The notes: generated by a model not told the origin, from the letters alone. Positions 24,462-33,652 are shown, counted from the stretch's first letter. The stretch: 64,000 nucleotides of DNA from Oceanirhabdus sp942490885 (GCA_942490885.1 CALNYT010000002.1:5084001-5148000), one strand, 5' to 3'. Numbers and translations are program-made.

Positions 24462-26882
24462 TTACTTTATCATTCTTATACATTCTGCAAGCTTCTTACT
24501 CTCTATACTCTTAAAAGATAATGCTCCCGATATTACACTCATCAAATTTACACCTATAAATAATATTGCTATCAATCCATATGGAATCCGATCTATAAGA
24601 TTACTATTAGTCTTTATACCATATACTATTACTCCACCCATGATAGTTCCCATGGATGAACTTATAAAACCTAAATAAAACCCTTCTAAAATAACCATTT
24701 TCTTTAATTGTTTTTTTGTCATTCCAACAATTCTATAAATACTTAATTCTCTTGATCTATTCATAATTAGTTCATTGGATGAGCTCATTATACTTAAAAC
24801 TGAAAATAATGTGATTATAAATAGAATAATAATTGTTATTATTATTGTATTTCTTTGATAATTCTTATACTTATCTACATAAGAATTAGAAAGAGTTACC
24901 CCTCTTTTCTTAGTTGCAATATCATTAATCTCTAACATTATTTTTTGTTTCTGATATAAACTATATCCATCAGCTAAATCTATATTAACTTGTTTATAGA
25001 ATCTATAATCTAGCAATTTATTAATTATATATTTGTGTATAAATATATATGGTTTTGTGTCATTATACTCAAAATCTGTATCATCATAAGAAACGATACC
25101 TATAACTTCAAAATTAATTGGTATATATTTTATCTCTGATATATCTAAGTATGGAAAACTAATCTCAATACTATCTCCAATCTTAAGTTCGGGATATTTT
25201 TCAGCAAACGCTTCATTTACAACTACTTTTCTTTGGCGTGATAACTCATCCATAACAGTTCTACCAATTTTATTTTTAACATTCTTAAATATATTTTTCT
25301 GAAATCCTATTACAATTGATGGCAAATAAGAATTTTGATCTATCTCATATTTAATCCTATTCCTTTTGTCATCTTTAGATATATTTACATAAACCTCTAA
25401 ATTCTGAAAAGTTGAGACATCCTTTACCCCTTTTACTTTTGAAAGATCTTCATAATCAAATGAAGTAAAACCAGTTCCATCTGTTCTTAGAATAATGTCA
25501 GTATTCAAATTCCCCACATCATAGGGTGATTTTTGAATAATTGAATTTATTATAATAAAAAATACAAACGCTGTACTTATAAAAATTATTCCCTTTTTAA
25601 CTTTCTTAGGATTACTCCATAAGTTTTTGATAGCTAATTGTGCTGTTATTCCTACCCTCTGGATAATATAAGACCAGAATTTATTATATGTTATATCTTT
25701 AATATATTTAATCTTTGAATTTACAGTAAACATATCAAAAATATTCATATTATCTATTCTTATAATATTCATAACAGCTATTGTTATAATTAATATTACA
25801 GAACATATACCTACTAATATGATATTTGATACGTTTACTGCATTAATTGGTAATTGTATACTATATATTTTTAGTATCTCTATCAATGGTATATAAGTAA
25901 TAATCCCTAGAATCATACCAAAAAATATTGCCTTAAGATTGATAAATATTATTTCTGATATAATCATTTGATACAATTGTTTTTTTGTACATCCTATAGC
26001 TCTTAAAATACCTATATATCTTACTCTATCATAGTTAAAGTTTACATATATATTATTTAGTATTAATGTTGCTGCTAGAATTATAATTAACGCTATTAAC
26101 ACTTTATATGTTTCTATAATTTTCATATTTTTTAATTCATTAATATAATTCACATTAAGAGTTATTTTTTTTTCTGATATATGATTATACTTTATTAAGT
26201 CATTTACAATATTATCCATTCGCCTAATATCATCAAATTTCATATACACATTATACGTCTTTTTTAAAGGATCAATTTCGTATGTCTGTTCCTCGCTTAC
26301 TAGACCAACTGTAAGCTTTGTATCTTTTTTATGTTCTCTATTACCCAATACTCCAACAATCTTATAATAATCAGGTAAATCACTCAAGTAATCATTCTCA
26401 TTTAAGCTAGCATTATTCAACGTTACATAATCTTCTATATTTTTTTGTGTTTCTGTATCTAAATATTCTAAAACCCATTGTTCAAAAGCAATTTCTTTCT
26501 TCTCTCTTGGGTAATCACCGTCTATTAGTTCTATGTTCAATAATTCTCTACTTATTTCATCATAATATCCAATTCTTGCAACTATCCACTTTTCAGAAAT
26601 TGTATTATTGGAATAGTTATTAACTATTCCGATTTTATCTATATTATTATTACTCTTAATTATCTCTAACTGTTTACTGTTTATATCACGTATTTCTATA
26701 TGATATTTACCATAAATACTTTCAACATGTTTAATTTTTTCCAAAACCATGCCATCACTTATAAATATAAGCAATGATATTAAGGCAATTATAGCCATTG
26801 TTGTTATAATTATCGATTTAGTTCTAACCTTATTAGAATATAATATCTTTCTGTTATTAAAAGATTTATTATCTAGATACAA
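24462..26882 (-). CDS. ABC transporter permease, FtsX/MacB type (806 aa)
   Basis: A large permease with an N-terminal span (about 22-44), an extracellular domain, a bundle of three spans (about 255-375) holding the FtsX motif YIGILRAIGCTKKQLYQMI, a further span at about 430, a second extracellular domain and a last three-span bundle with LSIYRIVGMTKKQLKKMVILE. The two halves repeat the FtsX fold. Proteins like this work as mechanotransmitters or exporters of peptides and lipoproteins. The ATPase gene is one base upstream, and a two-component system precedes both, a layout typical of antimicrobial-peptide resistance modules. The substrate is unknown. Confidence 0.88.
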   Translation of the reverse strand: MYLDNKSFNNRKILYSNKVRTKSIIITTMAIIALISLLIFISDGMVLEKIKHVESIYGKYHIEIRDINSKQLEIIKSNNNIDKIGIVNNYSNNTISEKWIVARIGYYDEISRELLNIELIDGDYPREKKEIAFEQWVLEYLDTETQKNIEDYVTLNNASLNENDYLSDLPDYYKIVGVLGNREHKKDTKLTVGLVSEEQTYEIDPLKKTYNVYMKFDDIRRMDNIVNDLIKYNHISEKKITLNVNYINELKNMKIIETYKVLIALIIILAATLILNNIYVNFNYDRVRYIGILRAIGCTKKQLYQMIISEIIFINLKAIFFGMILGIITYIPLIEILKIYSIQLPINAVNVSNIILVGICSVILIITIAVMNIIRIDNMNIFDMFTVNSKIKYIKDITYNKFWSYIIQRVGITAQLAIKNLWSNPKKVKKGIIFISTAFVFFIIINSIIQKSPYDVGNLNTDIILRTDGTGFTSFDYEDLSKVKGVKDVSTFQNLEVYVNISKDDKRNRIKYEIDQNSYLPSIVIGFQKNIFKNVKNKIGRTVMDELSRQRKVVVNEAFAEKYPELKIGDSIEISFPYLDISEIKYIPINFEVIGIVSYDDTDFEYNDTKPYIFIHKYIINKLLDYRFYKQVNIDLADGYSLYQKQKIMLEINDIATKKRGVTLSNSYVDKYKNYQRNTIIITIIILFIITLFSVLSIMSSSNELIMNRSRELSIYRIVGMTKKQLKKMVILEGFYLGFISSSMGTIMGGVIVYGIKTNSNLIDRIPYGLIAILFIGVNLMSVISGALSFKSIESKKLAECIRMIK

Positions 26883-26883
26883 C

Positions 26884-27555
26884 TTAATTTCCCCCTATTA
26901 TTCTTCCATCAACTAACTTAATAATTCTATCTGCATGTGATGCAATAGTAGGATTATGAGTAATCATGATTAAAGTTTGATGATATTTTAACACCGATAA
27001 TTTCATAAGGTTTATTACATCTTTAGCTGTTTTAGTATCAAGATTACCTGTTGGCTCATCTGCTAAAATAATAGATGGTTTTGTAATTAATGCTCTAGCA
27101 ATAGCTACCCTTTGTTTTTGTCCTCCAGACAATGAACTAGGGTAAAAATTAAGCAGATCTTTTATATTCATAAAAGCAACAATCTCATCTAGATATTTAG
27201 AGTCAACTTCCCTATTATCTAATTTTAATGGTAATAATATATTATCCTTAACAGTTATGGTTGGTATTAGATTGTAAAATTGAAATATATACCCAATCTC
27301 TCGTCTTCTAAATATTGTTAATTCCTCATCACTCATTTTATAGATATCTTTATTATTTACTATTACTCTACCTTCATAAGGTTCATCTAATCCACCAATT
27401 AAATTTAGTAAAGTACTTTTTCCTGATCCACTAGGTCCTATTATTGCTATAAATTCTTTCTCTTTTACAGATAAATTAACACCTCTAAGTGCCATCACTT
27501 TTGTGTATCCCTCAGTATATATCTTACTAAGATCTTTTACTTTAACAACTTCCAT
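26884..27555 (-). CDS. ABC transporter ATP-binding protein (MacB/LolD type)
   Basis: Energises the adjacent FtsX-type permease. The 223-residue protein shows Walker A GPSGSGKSTLLN (about 40), Q-loop FQFYNLIPTIT, signature LSGGQKQRVAIARAL (about 142), Walker B ILADEPTGNLD and H-loop MITHNP. The IFQFYNL segment and DEPTGNLD are typical of the LolD/MacB/FtsE branch. The single-base gap to the permease supports a fixed pair. Confidence 0.94.
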   Translation of the reverse strand: MEVVKVKDLSKIYTEGYTKVMALRGVNLSVKEKEFIAIIGPSGSGKSTLLNLIGGLDEPYEGRVIVNNKDIYKMSDEELTIFRRREIGYIFQFYNLIPTITVKDNILLPLKLDNREVDSKYLDEIVAFMNIKDLLNFYPSSLSGGQKQRVAIARALITKPSIILADEPTGNLDTKTAKDVINLMKLSVLKYHQTLIMITHNPTIASHADRIIKLVDGRIIGGN

Positions 27556-27573
27556 CTCATATCCCCCCTCTTT

Positions 27574-28836
27574 TTACCTCTTAGGAAATATTATTGTGAA
27601 CTCGCTTCCTTTATTTACCTCGCTTTTTACTTCTATATATCCATCGTGCTTTTCAACAATTACCTCTGATAAAGATAACCCAATTCCTGTACCATTTCTT
27701 TTTTGATTATTTCTAAGTGTATTCTGTCCTTGGTAAAATCTTTTGAATATTTTAGGAAGATCTTCTGCATGAATTCCAACTCCATTATCTTTTATTGAAA
27801 TTCTTATTAAGCTTTCTCTCTCTTGTAAGTGAACCTCTATGTTTCCACCTTCTTTTGTGTAATCTATGGAGTTCTTAATAATATTTCTCATAGCCTCTCC
27901 AAGCCATCTTCTATCATGTTCCAAAAACACATAATCACTATCATAGTATAAACAAAGTTTCTGATTTTTTATGCTCGCATTATATTCTAAGGCTTTTACC
28001 TCTTCAATAACAGTTTTAGATAAATTATATTCTTTTTTATTTATCTCAATTACACCAGTTTCCAATCTTGTTATTTTCAATAAAGACTGAATTAACCACT
28101 CCATCCTATCAATCTGTACTAGACTCTTTTGTAAAAAATCAACAGCAACTTCTTTTTCTTCTAATGTTCCGTCTAAAAGCAACTCATTAAACATCTTCAA
28201 AGAAGCCAAGGGTGTCTTCAATTGATGTGATATATTAGAAATCATATCTTTTAGAAATTCCTTTTCCTCCGTTAGTTGCTGTACTGTCCTTTTAAGTCTT
28301 TTACTCATTTGATTAAATTGAAAAGATAATTTTGATATATCTCCCTCTTTCTCATTGCTAATAACAATAGTATAATTACCTTCTACTATTCTTTCTGCAT
28401 TATGCGTTAATTTCCTTATAGATTCATACACCTCTTTAAATACTGAACGAATTGATACAAAACATAATATAAATAATAATATTATTAACAGATTAACTGT
28501 ATATTTAGAAACATTGATTATATCTAATATACTGTCATACTGCTGTATTTTACTACTATCTATATATCCATATTTCATGAATGTATTACTTCCACTTTGA
28601 ATATACCTATCATCTAACTCTTCAGTTAATCCATCATATAATGTTTTTTCCATTAATGGATCTTCTGCTATTATTTTTCCCATTACATGAAATGTTCTTT
28701 GATTTAATCTATAAGTCATCTTATAATTAACAGAAATAAATATAATATTGATAGTTACTAAAAACATTAAAAATATAACTAATAATTTCTTAATAGTTTT
28801 CTTAAATTCAGGATTTACATCTAGCATTATATTCAT
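27574..28836 (-). CDS. Sensor histidine kinase of the ABC-transporter module
   Basis: In order: a membrane span (about 18-40), a short extracellular region (~60 residues), a second span (about 108-128), HAMP, the H-box MISNISHQLKTPLASLK (His near 210), and the ATPase with NIIKNSIDYT, IKDNGVGIH and NGTGIGLSLS. I chose ATG 28836 because AGGGAG lies about ten bases before it; the longer start at 28860 lies inside the regulator gene. Length 420. The sensor domain is short, as in kinases that sense flux through their transporter, but that is inference. Confidence 0.9.
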   Translation of the reverse strand: MNIMLDVNPEFKKTIKKLLVIFLMFLVTINIIFISVNYKMTYRLNQRTFHVMGKIIAEDPLMEKTLYDGLTEELDDRYIQSGSNTFMKYGYIDSSKIQQYDSILDIINVSKYTVNLLIILLFILCFVSIRSVFKEVYESIRKLTHNAERIVEGNYTIVISNEKEGDISKLSFQFNQMSKRLKRTVQQLTEEKEFLKDMISNISHQLKTPLASLKMFNELLLDGTLEEKEVAVDFLQKSLVQIDRMEWLIQSLLKITRLETGVIEINKKEYNLSKTVIEEVKALEYNASIKNQKLCLYYDSDYVFLEHDRRWLGEAMRNIIKNSIDYTKEGGNIEVHLQERESLIRISIKDNGVGIHAEDLPKIFKRFYQGQNTLRNNQKRNGTGIGLSLSEVIVEKHDGYIEVKSEVNKGSEFTIIFPKR

Positions 28837-28838
28837 AC

Positions 28839-29537
28839 CTATTTGCTCCCTTGATTCCATTTATATCCTAAACCTCTAACCGTGATTATAAATCTTGGTC
28901 TAGATGGATCATCCTCAATTTTTTCTCTAAGTCTTCTTATATAAACTGATAATGTGTTATCATCAACAAATTCTCCGTTTATATCCCAAAGTTTCTCAAG
29001 TATCACATTTCTACTAAGAGTCTTTTGAGGACTTTTCATAAACATAGCAATAAGCTTATATTCCATAGTAGTTAAGAATATCTCCTTACCGCTCTTCATT
29101 AACTTTCTTTCCATTAAATTTAATGTTAAATTTCCAGATGAAATTCTATCTATATATTCATTAGTTTCTTTTTTTATGTTACTTCTTCTTAACGCAGCTC
29201 TTAATCTTGAAACTAGTTCTCTTACTCTGAAAGGTTTAGTTATATAGTCGTCTGCCCCTAAATCTAATCCTAATACTATATTAACTTCTTCATCGCATGC
29301 AGTAAGAAAGATTATAGGTATTTCTGATTTTTTTCTAATCTTTTCACATAATTCAAAGCCATTTCCATCAGGTAACATTACATCTAAAAGAACTAAGTCA
29401 AATTTATCTTCTTCAAAGGCTTTTGCTCCATCACCTATACAGTTTCTTACTGTTACGTTAAATCCTTCTTTTTCTAATGTATATTTAATCCCAATTGCTA
29501 ACGATTCATCATCTTCAATTACTAGTAGTTTTTCCAT
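28839..29537 (-). CDS. OmpR-family response regulator of the ABC-transporter module
   Basis: Receiver with EDDE (8-11), phospho-acceptor in LVLLDVMLPDGNG (Asp near 52), Thr in IIFLTACD and Lys in YITKPFR. The DNA-binding winged helix ends RRLREKIEDDPSRPRFIITVRGLGYKW. 232 residues. First gene of the apparent five-gene operon (regulator, kinase, ATPase, permease, ABC-class ATPase), behind AAGGAGAG. The following kinase start is only three bases from its stop. Confidence 0.92.
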   Translation of the reverse strand: MEKLLVIEDDESLAIGIKYTLEKEGFNVTVRNCIGDGAKAFEEDKFDLVLLDVMLPDGNGFELCEKIRKKSEIPIIFLTACDEEVNIVLGLDLGADDYITKPFRVRELVSRLRAALRRSNIKKETNEYIDRISSGNLTLNLMERKLMKSGKEIFLTTMEYKLIAMFMKSPQKTLSRNVILEKLWDINGEFVDDNTLSVYIRRLREKIEDDPSRPRFIITVRGLGYKWNQGSK

Positions 29538-29589
29538 ACTTCTCTCTCCTTAAATAAAAAAATATTTATATTTACCCTTTAATCATATC

Positions 29590-29640
29590 CAAATAAATAA
29601 CTAGTCAGTATACTAGTTATTTGTTTTCATACGCCTTATA
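29590..29640. repeat. Short palindromic repeat, related to 17498-17545
   Basis: Contains AAATAACTAGTCAGTATACTAGTTATTT, a near-perfect palindrome, followed by TCATACGCCTTAT. The acpP-fabK gap at about 17498-17545 has a diverged version (AACTAGTCATATGC ... TCATATGCCTTAT). This suggests a small dispersed element. Confidence 0.45.
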
Positions 29641-29660
29641 AAAAGTATACCATAATAAAA

Positions 29661-29684
29661 TCAGACATGCCTTAGCATGTCTGA
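29661..29684 (-). terminator. Terminator of the 71-aa membrane protein gene
   Basis: TCAGACATGC and GCATGTCTGA form a perfect 10-bp stem with a 4-base loop. On the minus strand it is followed by TTTTATT. Confidence 0.8.
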
Positions 29685-29687
29685 AAT

Positions 29688-29903
29688 TTATTGTATTCCG
29701 TTCAATAAATAGTATATAGAACAACCTATTTGTATAAACCAGATAAATAGAACTAATCTTCCTAACATCGCAGCTGTTTTTCTTATTATATTCCCTTTAG
29801 ATATCATAGCTATTATTGCTAATAAAACTACCATGCCACTAGATAGCAAACACACCTTTAATAATGATTCACTTAATATTCCTAACATATTTACAAGATC
29901 CAT
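29688..29903 (-). CDS. Small membrane protein of unknown function (71 aa)
   Basis: GAGGGTGAT lies upstream of the ATG and a good terminator lies directly downstream, so it is a self-contained gene. Two hydrophobic spans (about residues 12-36 and 47-68) are joined by a basic loop (SKGNIIRKTAAMLGR). I do not recognise the family. It lies between the ABC-transporter module and the replication genes and shows no obvious link with either. Confidence 0.6.
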   Translation of the reverse strand: MDLVNMLGILSESLLKVCLLSSGMVVLLAIIAMISKGNIIRKTAAMLGRLVLFIWFIQIGCSIYYLLNGIQ

Positions 29904-30106
29904 AAAATAATCACCCTCAATATAATTTTATAATAAATAGAATAATATTATCTTTTTTATCGTATATATATTTATCTATCATTTATATTAGAACTTTAGT
30001 AGTATAATATCATATTTTACCCTTATATTGTATATGTTTTGTAATTAATCCTATTAATATTATATCATGTTGACACTATATTAACACTTTTTCCTCAAAA
30101 ATCTAT

Positions 30107-30134
30107 TTGTGATTGTTACTCTATCTGATATAAT
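30107..30134 (+). promoter_or_regulatory. Likely promoter of the dnaD-like gene
   Basis: TTGTGA (30107-30112), 16-base spacer, TATAAT (30129-30134), about 55 bases before the start codon. The -35 box is a weak match. Confidence 0.45.
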
Positions 30135-30189
30135 TAAATATGTTTATATTATTGATTTGCTTGAAATTAATATAGAAAGAGGTGCATAA

Positions 30190-31164
30190 ATGAGTACTTT
30201 TATGCTTGGTTCTAAACAGTTGAATTATACTTTTGTGAGTAATATTTTTATTGATAAATATATGACTGATGCTCGTGGAGAATATATTAAGGTTTATTTG
30301 CTAGGATTAAAATATTGCCAGAGTGGAGAATTAGGAGCTACTACAAATATAATATCAAGTTCATTGAATTTATTAGAAACTGACGTGTTAAATGCTTGGA
30401 AGTATTGGCATGAGAAGGGTATTGTTAACCTTACTCCAATTGATTCAAATGATAATTATAGAGTAGAATTTTTAGATCTTTCTAATTGTAATATTTCAGA
30501 AGTTGATCAATCAGTAAATTTATTGCACGAATTAGATAATTCATCTATTAAAAGTATGTTTTTTGAGATTGAAGCTTTGATAGGTCGACCTTTGTCTTCT
30601 AAAGAAATGACAGTTTACCTAGGTTGGCAAAAAGAATTCAATTTTTCTCCAGAACTAATCCTATTATTGATTCAATATTCCGTTTCCAGAGGTAAGACAG
30701 ATTTCAGATATATTGAAAAAATAGCCATTGCATGGCATGACGCTAAAATTTTAAATATAAGTGATGCTCAACAATTTATTAAACAAAATGAAGACAAACG
30801 AATAACTATGAGAAAAGTTCTTAAATATCTTGGATTAAATTCAGACAATATTGCTATACCTCAAGAACAAATGTTAGAAAAATGGATAAACGTTTATAAA
30901 TTTCCTGTTGAAATTATTTACAAAGCCTGTGATATATGTTTTGAACGTTTAAACAAAGCTGAGTTAAAGTATATTGATGCAATCCTTAATAGTTGGTTTA
31001 AAAATAATGTTAAAACATTACAAGATATTGAAAGAGTAAATAAGAAATCATTTAAAACTAATTCTACTATAAAAACTAAAGGAAGTTTTGGTAACTTTGA
31101 ACAGAGAAATTATGATTTCAAAGAATTAGAAAAAAAATTATTAGGATGGTCAAATGATGATTAA
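30190..31164 (+). CDS. DnaD-domain replication initiation protein
   Basis: A 324-residue protein with a winged-helix N-terminal part (residues ~1-110; YIKVYLLGLKYCQSG, then NAWKYWHEKGIVNLTP) and two DnaD-type helical C-terminal modules: FFEIEALIGRPLSSKEMTVYLGW, then MRKVLKYLGLN ... QEQMLEKWINVYKFPVEII. DnaD-family proteins help load the replicative helicase at the origin or at restart sites. It overlaps the next gene, a helicase-loader ATPase, by 11 bases, which supports that role. GAGGTG precedes the ATG. Confidence 0.88.
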   Translation: MSTFMLGSKQLNYTFVSNIFIDKYMTDARGEYIKVYLLGLKYCQSGELGATTNIISSSLNLLETDVLNAWKYWHEKGIVNLTPIDSNDNYRVEFLDLSNCNISEVDQSVNLLHELDNSSIKSMFFEIEALIGRPLSSKEMTVYLGWQKEFNFSPELILLLIQYSVSRGKTDFRYIEKIAIAWHDAKILNISDAQQFIKQNEDKRITMRKVLKYLGLNSDNIAIPQEQMLEKWINVYKFPVEIIYKACDICFERLNKAELKYIDAILNSWFKNNVKTLQDIERVNKKSFKTNSTIKTKGSFGNFEQRNYDFKELEKKLLGWSNDD

Positions 31165-32134
31165 AGGATATCAAGAAAAAGTTCTTAATATGTATGATAA
31201 AAAAAGAAAACATAATAGGGAACTTTTAACGAATAGGAAGACTGAAGTATACTCAAAAATTCCTAAAATAAAGACAATTGATACTATGATTACTAAATCC
31301 TTTTTAGATTTATCAACTAGTCCTTTTAGAGAAATATCTAATAGAGAAGAATATTTAGCAGATTTAAAAAACAAGATAACAGATTTAAAAGTTGAAAAAA
31401 GTGAACTGCTAGTCCAATTTGGATATCCTATGGATTACCTAAACGAAATATATGAATGTAAAAAATGTAGCGATACTGGATACATTGGTCCTAAGAAATG
31501 CGAGTGTTTTAGTAAAAATCTTGTTAGATTATATTATGTTACTTCTGAACTTAAAGATATACTTGCGTCTAATAATTTCTCAAATTTTAGATTAGACTAT
31601 TTTGATAATCATAGATTTAGTGATCTAGGGATTCCTAGAAATAATATGGAAAAGATATTAATCAAATCTAAAACATATATACGTGATTTTTCATTTACTA
31701 ATGAAAATCTATTCTTCTTTGGTAGTTGTGGTACTGGAAAAACTTTTTTAACTAACTGTATAGCAAAAGAACTTTTAGATCAAGGTTATATGGTTATTTA
31801 TAAAACAGCTGATGAATTAATAAATACTCTAAAAGAAATTAGGTTTGATAAGAACGAATTTCTAGAAGATGCTATAATAAATTGTGATCTTCTTATAATT
31901 GATGATTTAGGAACTGAATCAGACAATGATTTCACGAGAACTGAAATGTATAATCTAATGAATAAAAAAATTCTTAAAAATAAAAAAATGATTATTTCAA
32001 CTAATTTAAAATTAGATGAGTTACTACAAAGATATTCAGAAAGACTTACTTCAAGATTATTTGGAAATTTCACTACGCATAAATTTTTTGGAGAAGATTT
32101 ACGAATACACCTTAATCGTAAAAGAAATTGTTAG
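31154..32134 (+). CDS. DnaI/DnaC-like helicase loader ATPase
   Basis: Loads the DnaB-type helicase onto DNA. Residues ~95-115 have a Cys-rich metal site (CKKCSDTGYIGPKKCECF), as in DnaI. The AAA+ core has Walker A FFGSCGTGKTFL (about 195), Walker B DLLIIDDLGTES (about 255) and the arginine-finger region TSRLFGNF. 326 residues. The start is one of two consecutive ATGs after AGGATGG. Its partner helicase DnaB is encoded at 45495. Confidence 0.9.
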   Translation: MMIKGYQEKVLNMYDKKRKHNRELLTNRKTEVYSKIPKIKTIDTMITKSFLDLSTSPFREISNREEYLADLKNKITDLKVEKSELLVQFGYPMDYLNEIYECKKCSDTGYIGPKKCECFSKNLVRLYYVTSELKDILASNNFSNFRLDYFDNHRFSDLGIPRNNMEKILIKSKTYIRDFSFTNENLFFFGSCGTGKTFLTNCIAKELLDQGYMVIYKTADELINTLKEIRFDKNEFLEDAIINCDLLIIDDLGTESDNDFTRTEMYNLMNKKILKNKKMIISTNLKLDELLQRYSERLTSRLFGNFTTHKFFGEDLRIHLNRKRNC

Positions 32135-32138
32135 AACT

Positions 32139-32168
32139 AAAAGCTTACCTATTAGTGGTAAGCTTTTT
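32139..32168 (+). terminator. Terminator of the helicase-loader operon
   Basis: AAAAGCTTACC pairs with GGTAAGCTTTTTT around a 7-base loop, right after the stop codon. Confidence 0.85.
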
Positions 32169-32243
32169 TATAACATAAATCATCTTAGAACAATCTGTTT
32201 ATCAAATAAGGATAACTATGTGTAAATATAATTTCTTATAAAA

Positions 32244-32275
32244 TAAAAAAAGCCTTCAACTAATGTTGAAAGCTT
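32244..32275 (-). terminator. Terminator of the tRNA cluster
   Basis: On the minus strand AAGCTTTCAAC pairs with GTTGAAGGCTT around ATTA, followed by a T-run. It lies just past the last tRNA (Thr). Confidence 0.85.
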
Positions 32276-32277
32276 AA

Positions 32278-32353
32278 TGGAGCTGGCAATAGGACTTGAA
32301 CCTACAACCTGCTGATTACAAGTCAGCTGCTCTACCAATTGAGCCATGCCAGC
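32278..32353 (-). tRNA. tRNA-Thr (TGT)
   Basis: Acceptor GCTGGCA pairs with TGCCAGC. The anticodon loop CTTGTAA gives TGT. The TPsiC arm has GGTTCAAGTCC, and CCA is encoded. Last gene of the cluster; identical to the copy at 32971-33046. Confidence 0.96.
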
Positions 32354-32357
32354 ACGT

Positions 32358-32478
32358 TCAGGCTGTTGAAAAAGCCCAATCTCTTCGTCATTTCGATTCG
32401 CTGTGCTGCTCAAGTACCTATGTACACTCCGCTGCTCGCTCATCTCATTCCTCGACCTTGAACTTTTTCAACGCCTGA
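32358..32478. repeat. tRNA-cluster repeat, copy A
   Basis: Terminal inverted repeat TCAGGC..TTGAAAAAG against CTTTTTCAACGCCTGA. The core TCTTCGTCA...GTACCTATGTAC...TCCTCGACCTTGA is shared with copies B-F. It lies between tRNA-Asp and tRNA-Thr. Confidence 0.85.
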
Positions 32479-32546
32479 AGAATTTTCATAACAAAAGGAT
32501 TTTCTCTTTCATTACCTTCTTAATTTTTTAATACTTAAAAATTTAA

Positions 32547-32623
32547 TGGCGACCCAGAAGGGACTCGAACCCTCGACCTCCGGCGTGACAGGCCGGCACT
32601 CTAACCAACTGAGCCACTGGGCC
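32547..32623 (-). tRNA. tRNA-Asp (GTC)
   Basis: Acceptor GGCCCAG pairs with CTGGGTC. Anticodon loop CTGTCAC in the CCGGC/GCCGG stem gives GTC. CCA encoded. One of three identical-looking Asp genes here. Confidence 0.96.
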
Positions 32624-32626
32624 ATA

Positions 32627-32749
32627 TTTTGACTTTGAAAACTTACAATTTCTTTCTCACTTCGGTTCACTGCGCTACTCAAGTACCTATGTACGTTCTG
32701 TTGCTCGTTCACCTTGTTCCTCGACCTTGAAAGTTTTCAAAGCCAAAAA
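32627..32749. repeat. tRNA-cluster repeat, copy B
   Basis: Ends TTTTGACTTTGAAAAC and GTTTTCAAAGCCAAAA are inverted repeats. The core matches the other copies. It lies between tRNA-Val and tRNA-Asp. Confidence 0.85.
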
Positions 32750-32797
32750 CATTTTTGTGACAATACATTGTTATTTTTCTTCGTCTTATAAAGATTG

Positions 32798-32873
32798 TGG
32801 TGGGAACAACAGGGTTCGAACCTGTGACCCCCTGCTTGTAAGGCAGGTGCTCTCCCAGCTGAGCTATGCTCCC
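32798..32873 (-). tRNA. tRNA-Val (TAC)
   Basis: Acceptor GGGAGCA with TGTTCCC. Anticodon loop CTTACAA in CCTGC/GCAGG gives TAC. CCA encoded. Confidence 0.96.
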
Positions 32874-32879
32874 ACATTA

Positions 32880-32954
32880 TGGTGACCCATAGGGGAATCG
32901 AACCCCTGTTACCGCCGTGAAAGGGCGGTGTCTTGACCGCTTGACCAATGGGCC
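32880..32954 (-). tRNA. tRNA-Glu (TTC)
   Basis: Acceptor GGCCCAT with ATGGGTC. Anticodon loop CTTTCAC in CCGCC/GGCGG gives TTC. CCA encoded. Seven bases separate it from tRNA-Val. Confidence 0.96.
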
Positions 32955-32970
32955 TTGTTTAATTTTTAAA

Positions 32971-33046
32971 TGGAGCTGGCAATAGGACTTGAACCTACAA
33001 CCTGCTGATTACAAGTCAGCTGCTCTACCAATTGAGCCATGCCAGC
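32971..33046 (-). tRNA. tRNA-Thr (TGT)
   Basis: Same sequence as the copy at 32278-32353; anticodon loop CTTGTAA, CCA encoded. Confidence 0.96.
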
Positions 33047-33050
33047 ACGG

Positions 33051-33174
33051 TTTTAGACTTTGAGAAACTTCAATCTCTTCGTCACTGCGGCTCACTGCGC
33101 TACTCAAGTACATTTGTACGTTCCGTTGCTCGTTCACCTTGTTCCTCGACCTTGAAGCTTCTCAAAGTCTAAAA
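33051..33174. repeat. tRNA-cluster repeat, copy C
   Basis: Ends TTTTAGACTTTGAGAA and TTCTCAAAGTCTAAAA are perfectly complementary and differ from the ends of copies B, D and E by paired changes. It lies between tRNA-Asp and tRNA-Thr. Confidence 0.85.
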
Positions 33175-33241
33175 CAATCTTTGTGACAATATATTGTGAT
33201 TTTCTCATTATCTCGTTACTTTTTAATACTTAAAAATTTAA

Positions 33242-33318
33242 TGGCGACCCAGAAGGGACTCGAACCCTCGACCTCCGGCGTGACAGGCCGGCACTCTAAC
33301 CAACTGAGCCACTGGGCC
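33242..33318 (-). tRNA. tRNA-Asp (GTC)
   Basis: Same sequence as the copy at 32547-32623; anticodon loop CTGTCAC, CCA encoded. Confidence 0.96.
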
Positions 33319-33320
33319 AT

Positions 33321-33444
33321 GTTTTGGTTTTGAAAACTTCCAATCTCTTTCTCACTTCGGCTCACTGCGCTACTCAAGTACCTATGTACATTCTGTTGCT
33401 CGTTCGCCTCGTTCCTCGACCTTGAAATCTTTCAAAGCCAAAAC
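33321..33444. repeat. tRNA-cluster repeat, copy D
   Basis: Ends GTTTTGGTTTTGAAAA and TTTCAAAGCCAAAAC form an inverted repeat with small mismatches. Nearly identical to copy E. It lies between tRNA-Val and tRNA-Asp. Confidence 0.85.
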
Positions 33445-33495
33445 ACTCTTCGTGACAATATGATTTTCTAATTTTCTTAATCATTAAAAATAATG

Positions 33496-33571
33496 TGGTG
33501 GGAACAACAGGGTTCGAACCTGTGACCCCCTGCTTGTAAGGCAGGTGCTCTCCCAGCTGAGCTATGCTCCC
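33496..33571 (-). tRNA. tRNA-Val (TAC)
   Basis: Same sequence as the copy at 32798-32873; anticodon loop CTTACAA, CCA encoded. Confidence 0.96.
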
Positions 33572-33577
33572 ACATTA

Positions 33578-33652
33578 TGGTGACCCATAGGGGAATCGAA
33601 CCCCTGTTACCGCCGTGAAAGGGCGGTGTCTTGACCGCTTGACCAATGGGCC
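33578..33652 (-). tRNA. tRNA-Glu (TTC)
   Basis: Same sequence as the copy at 32880-32954; anticodon loop CTTTCAC, CCA encoded. Confidence 0.96.
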
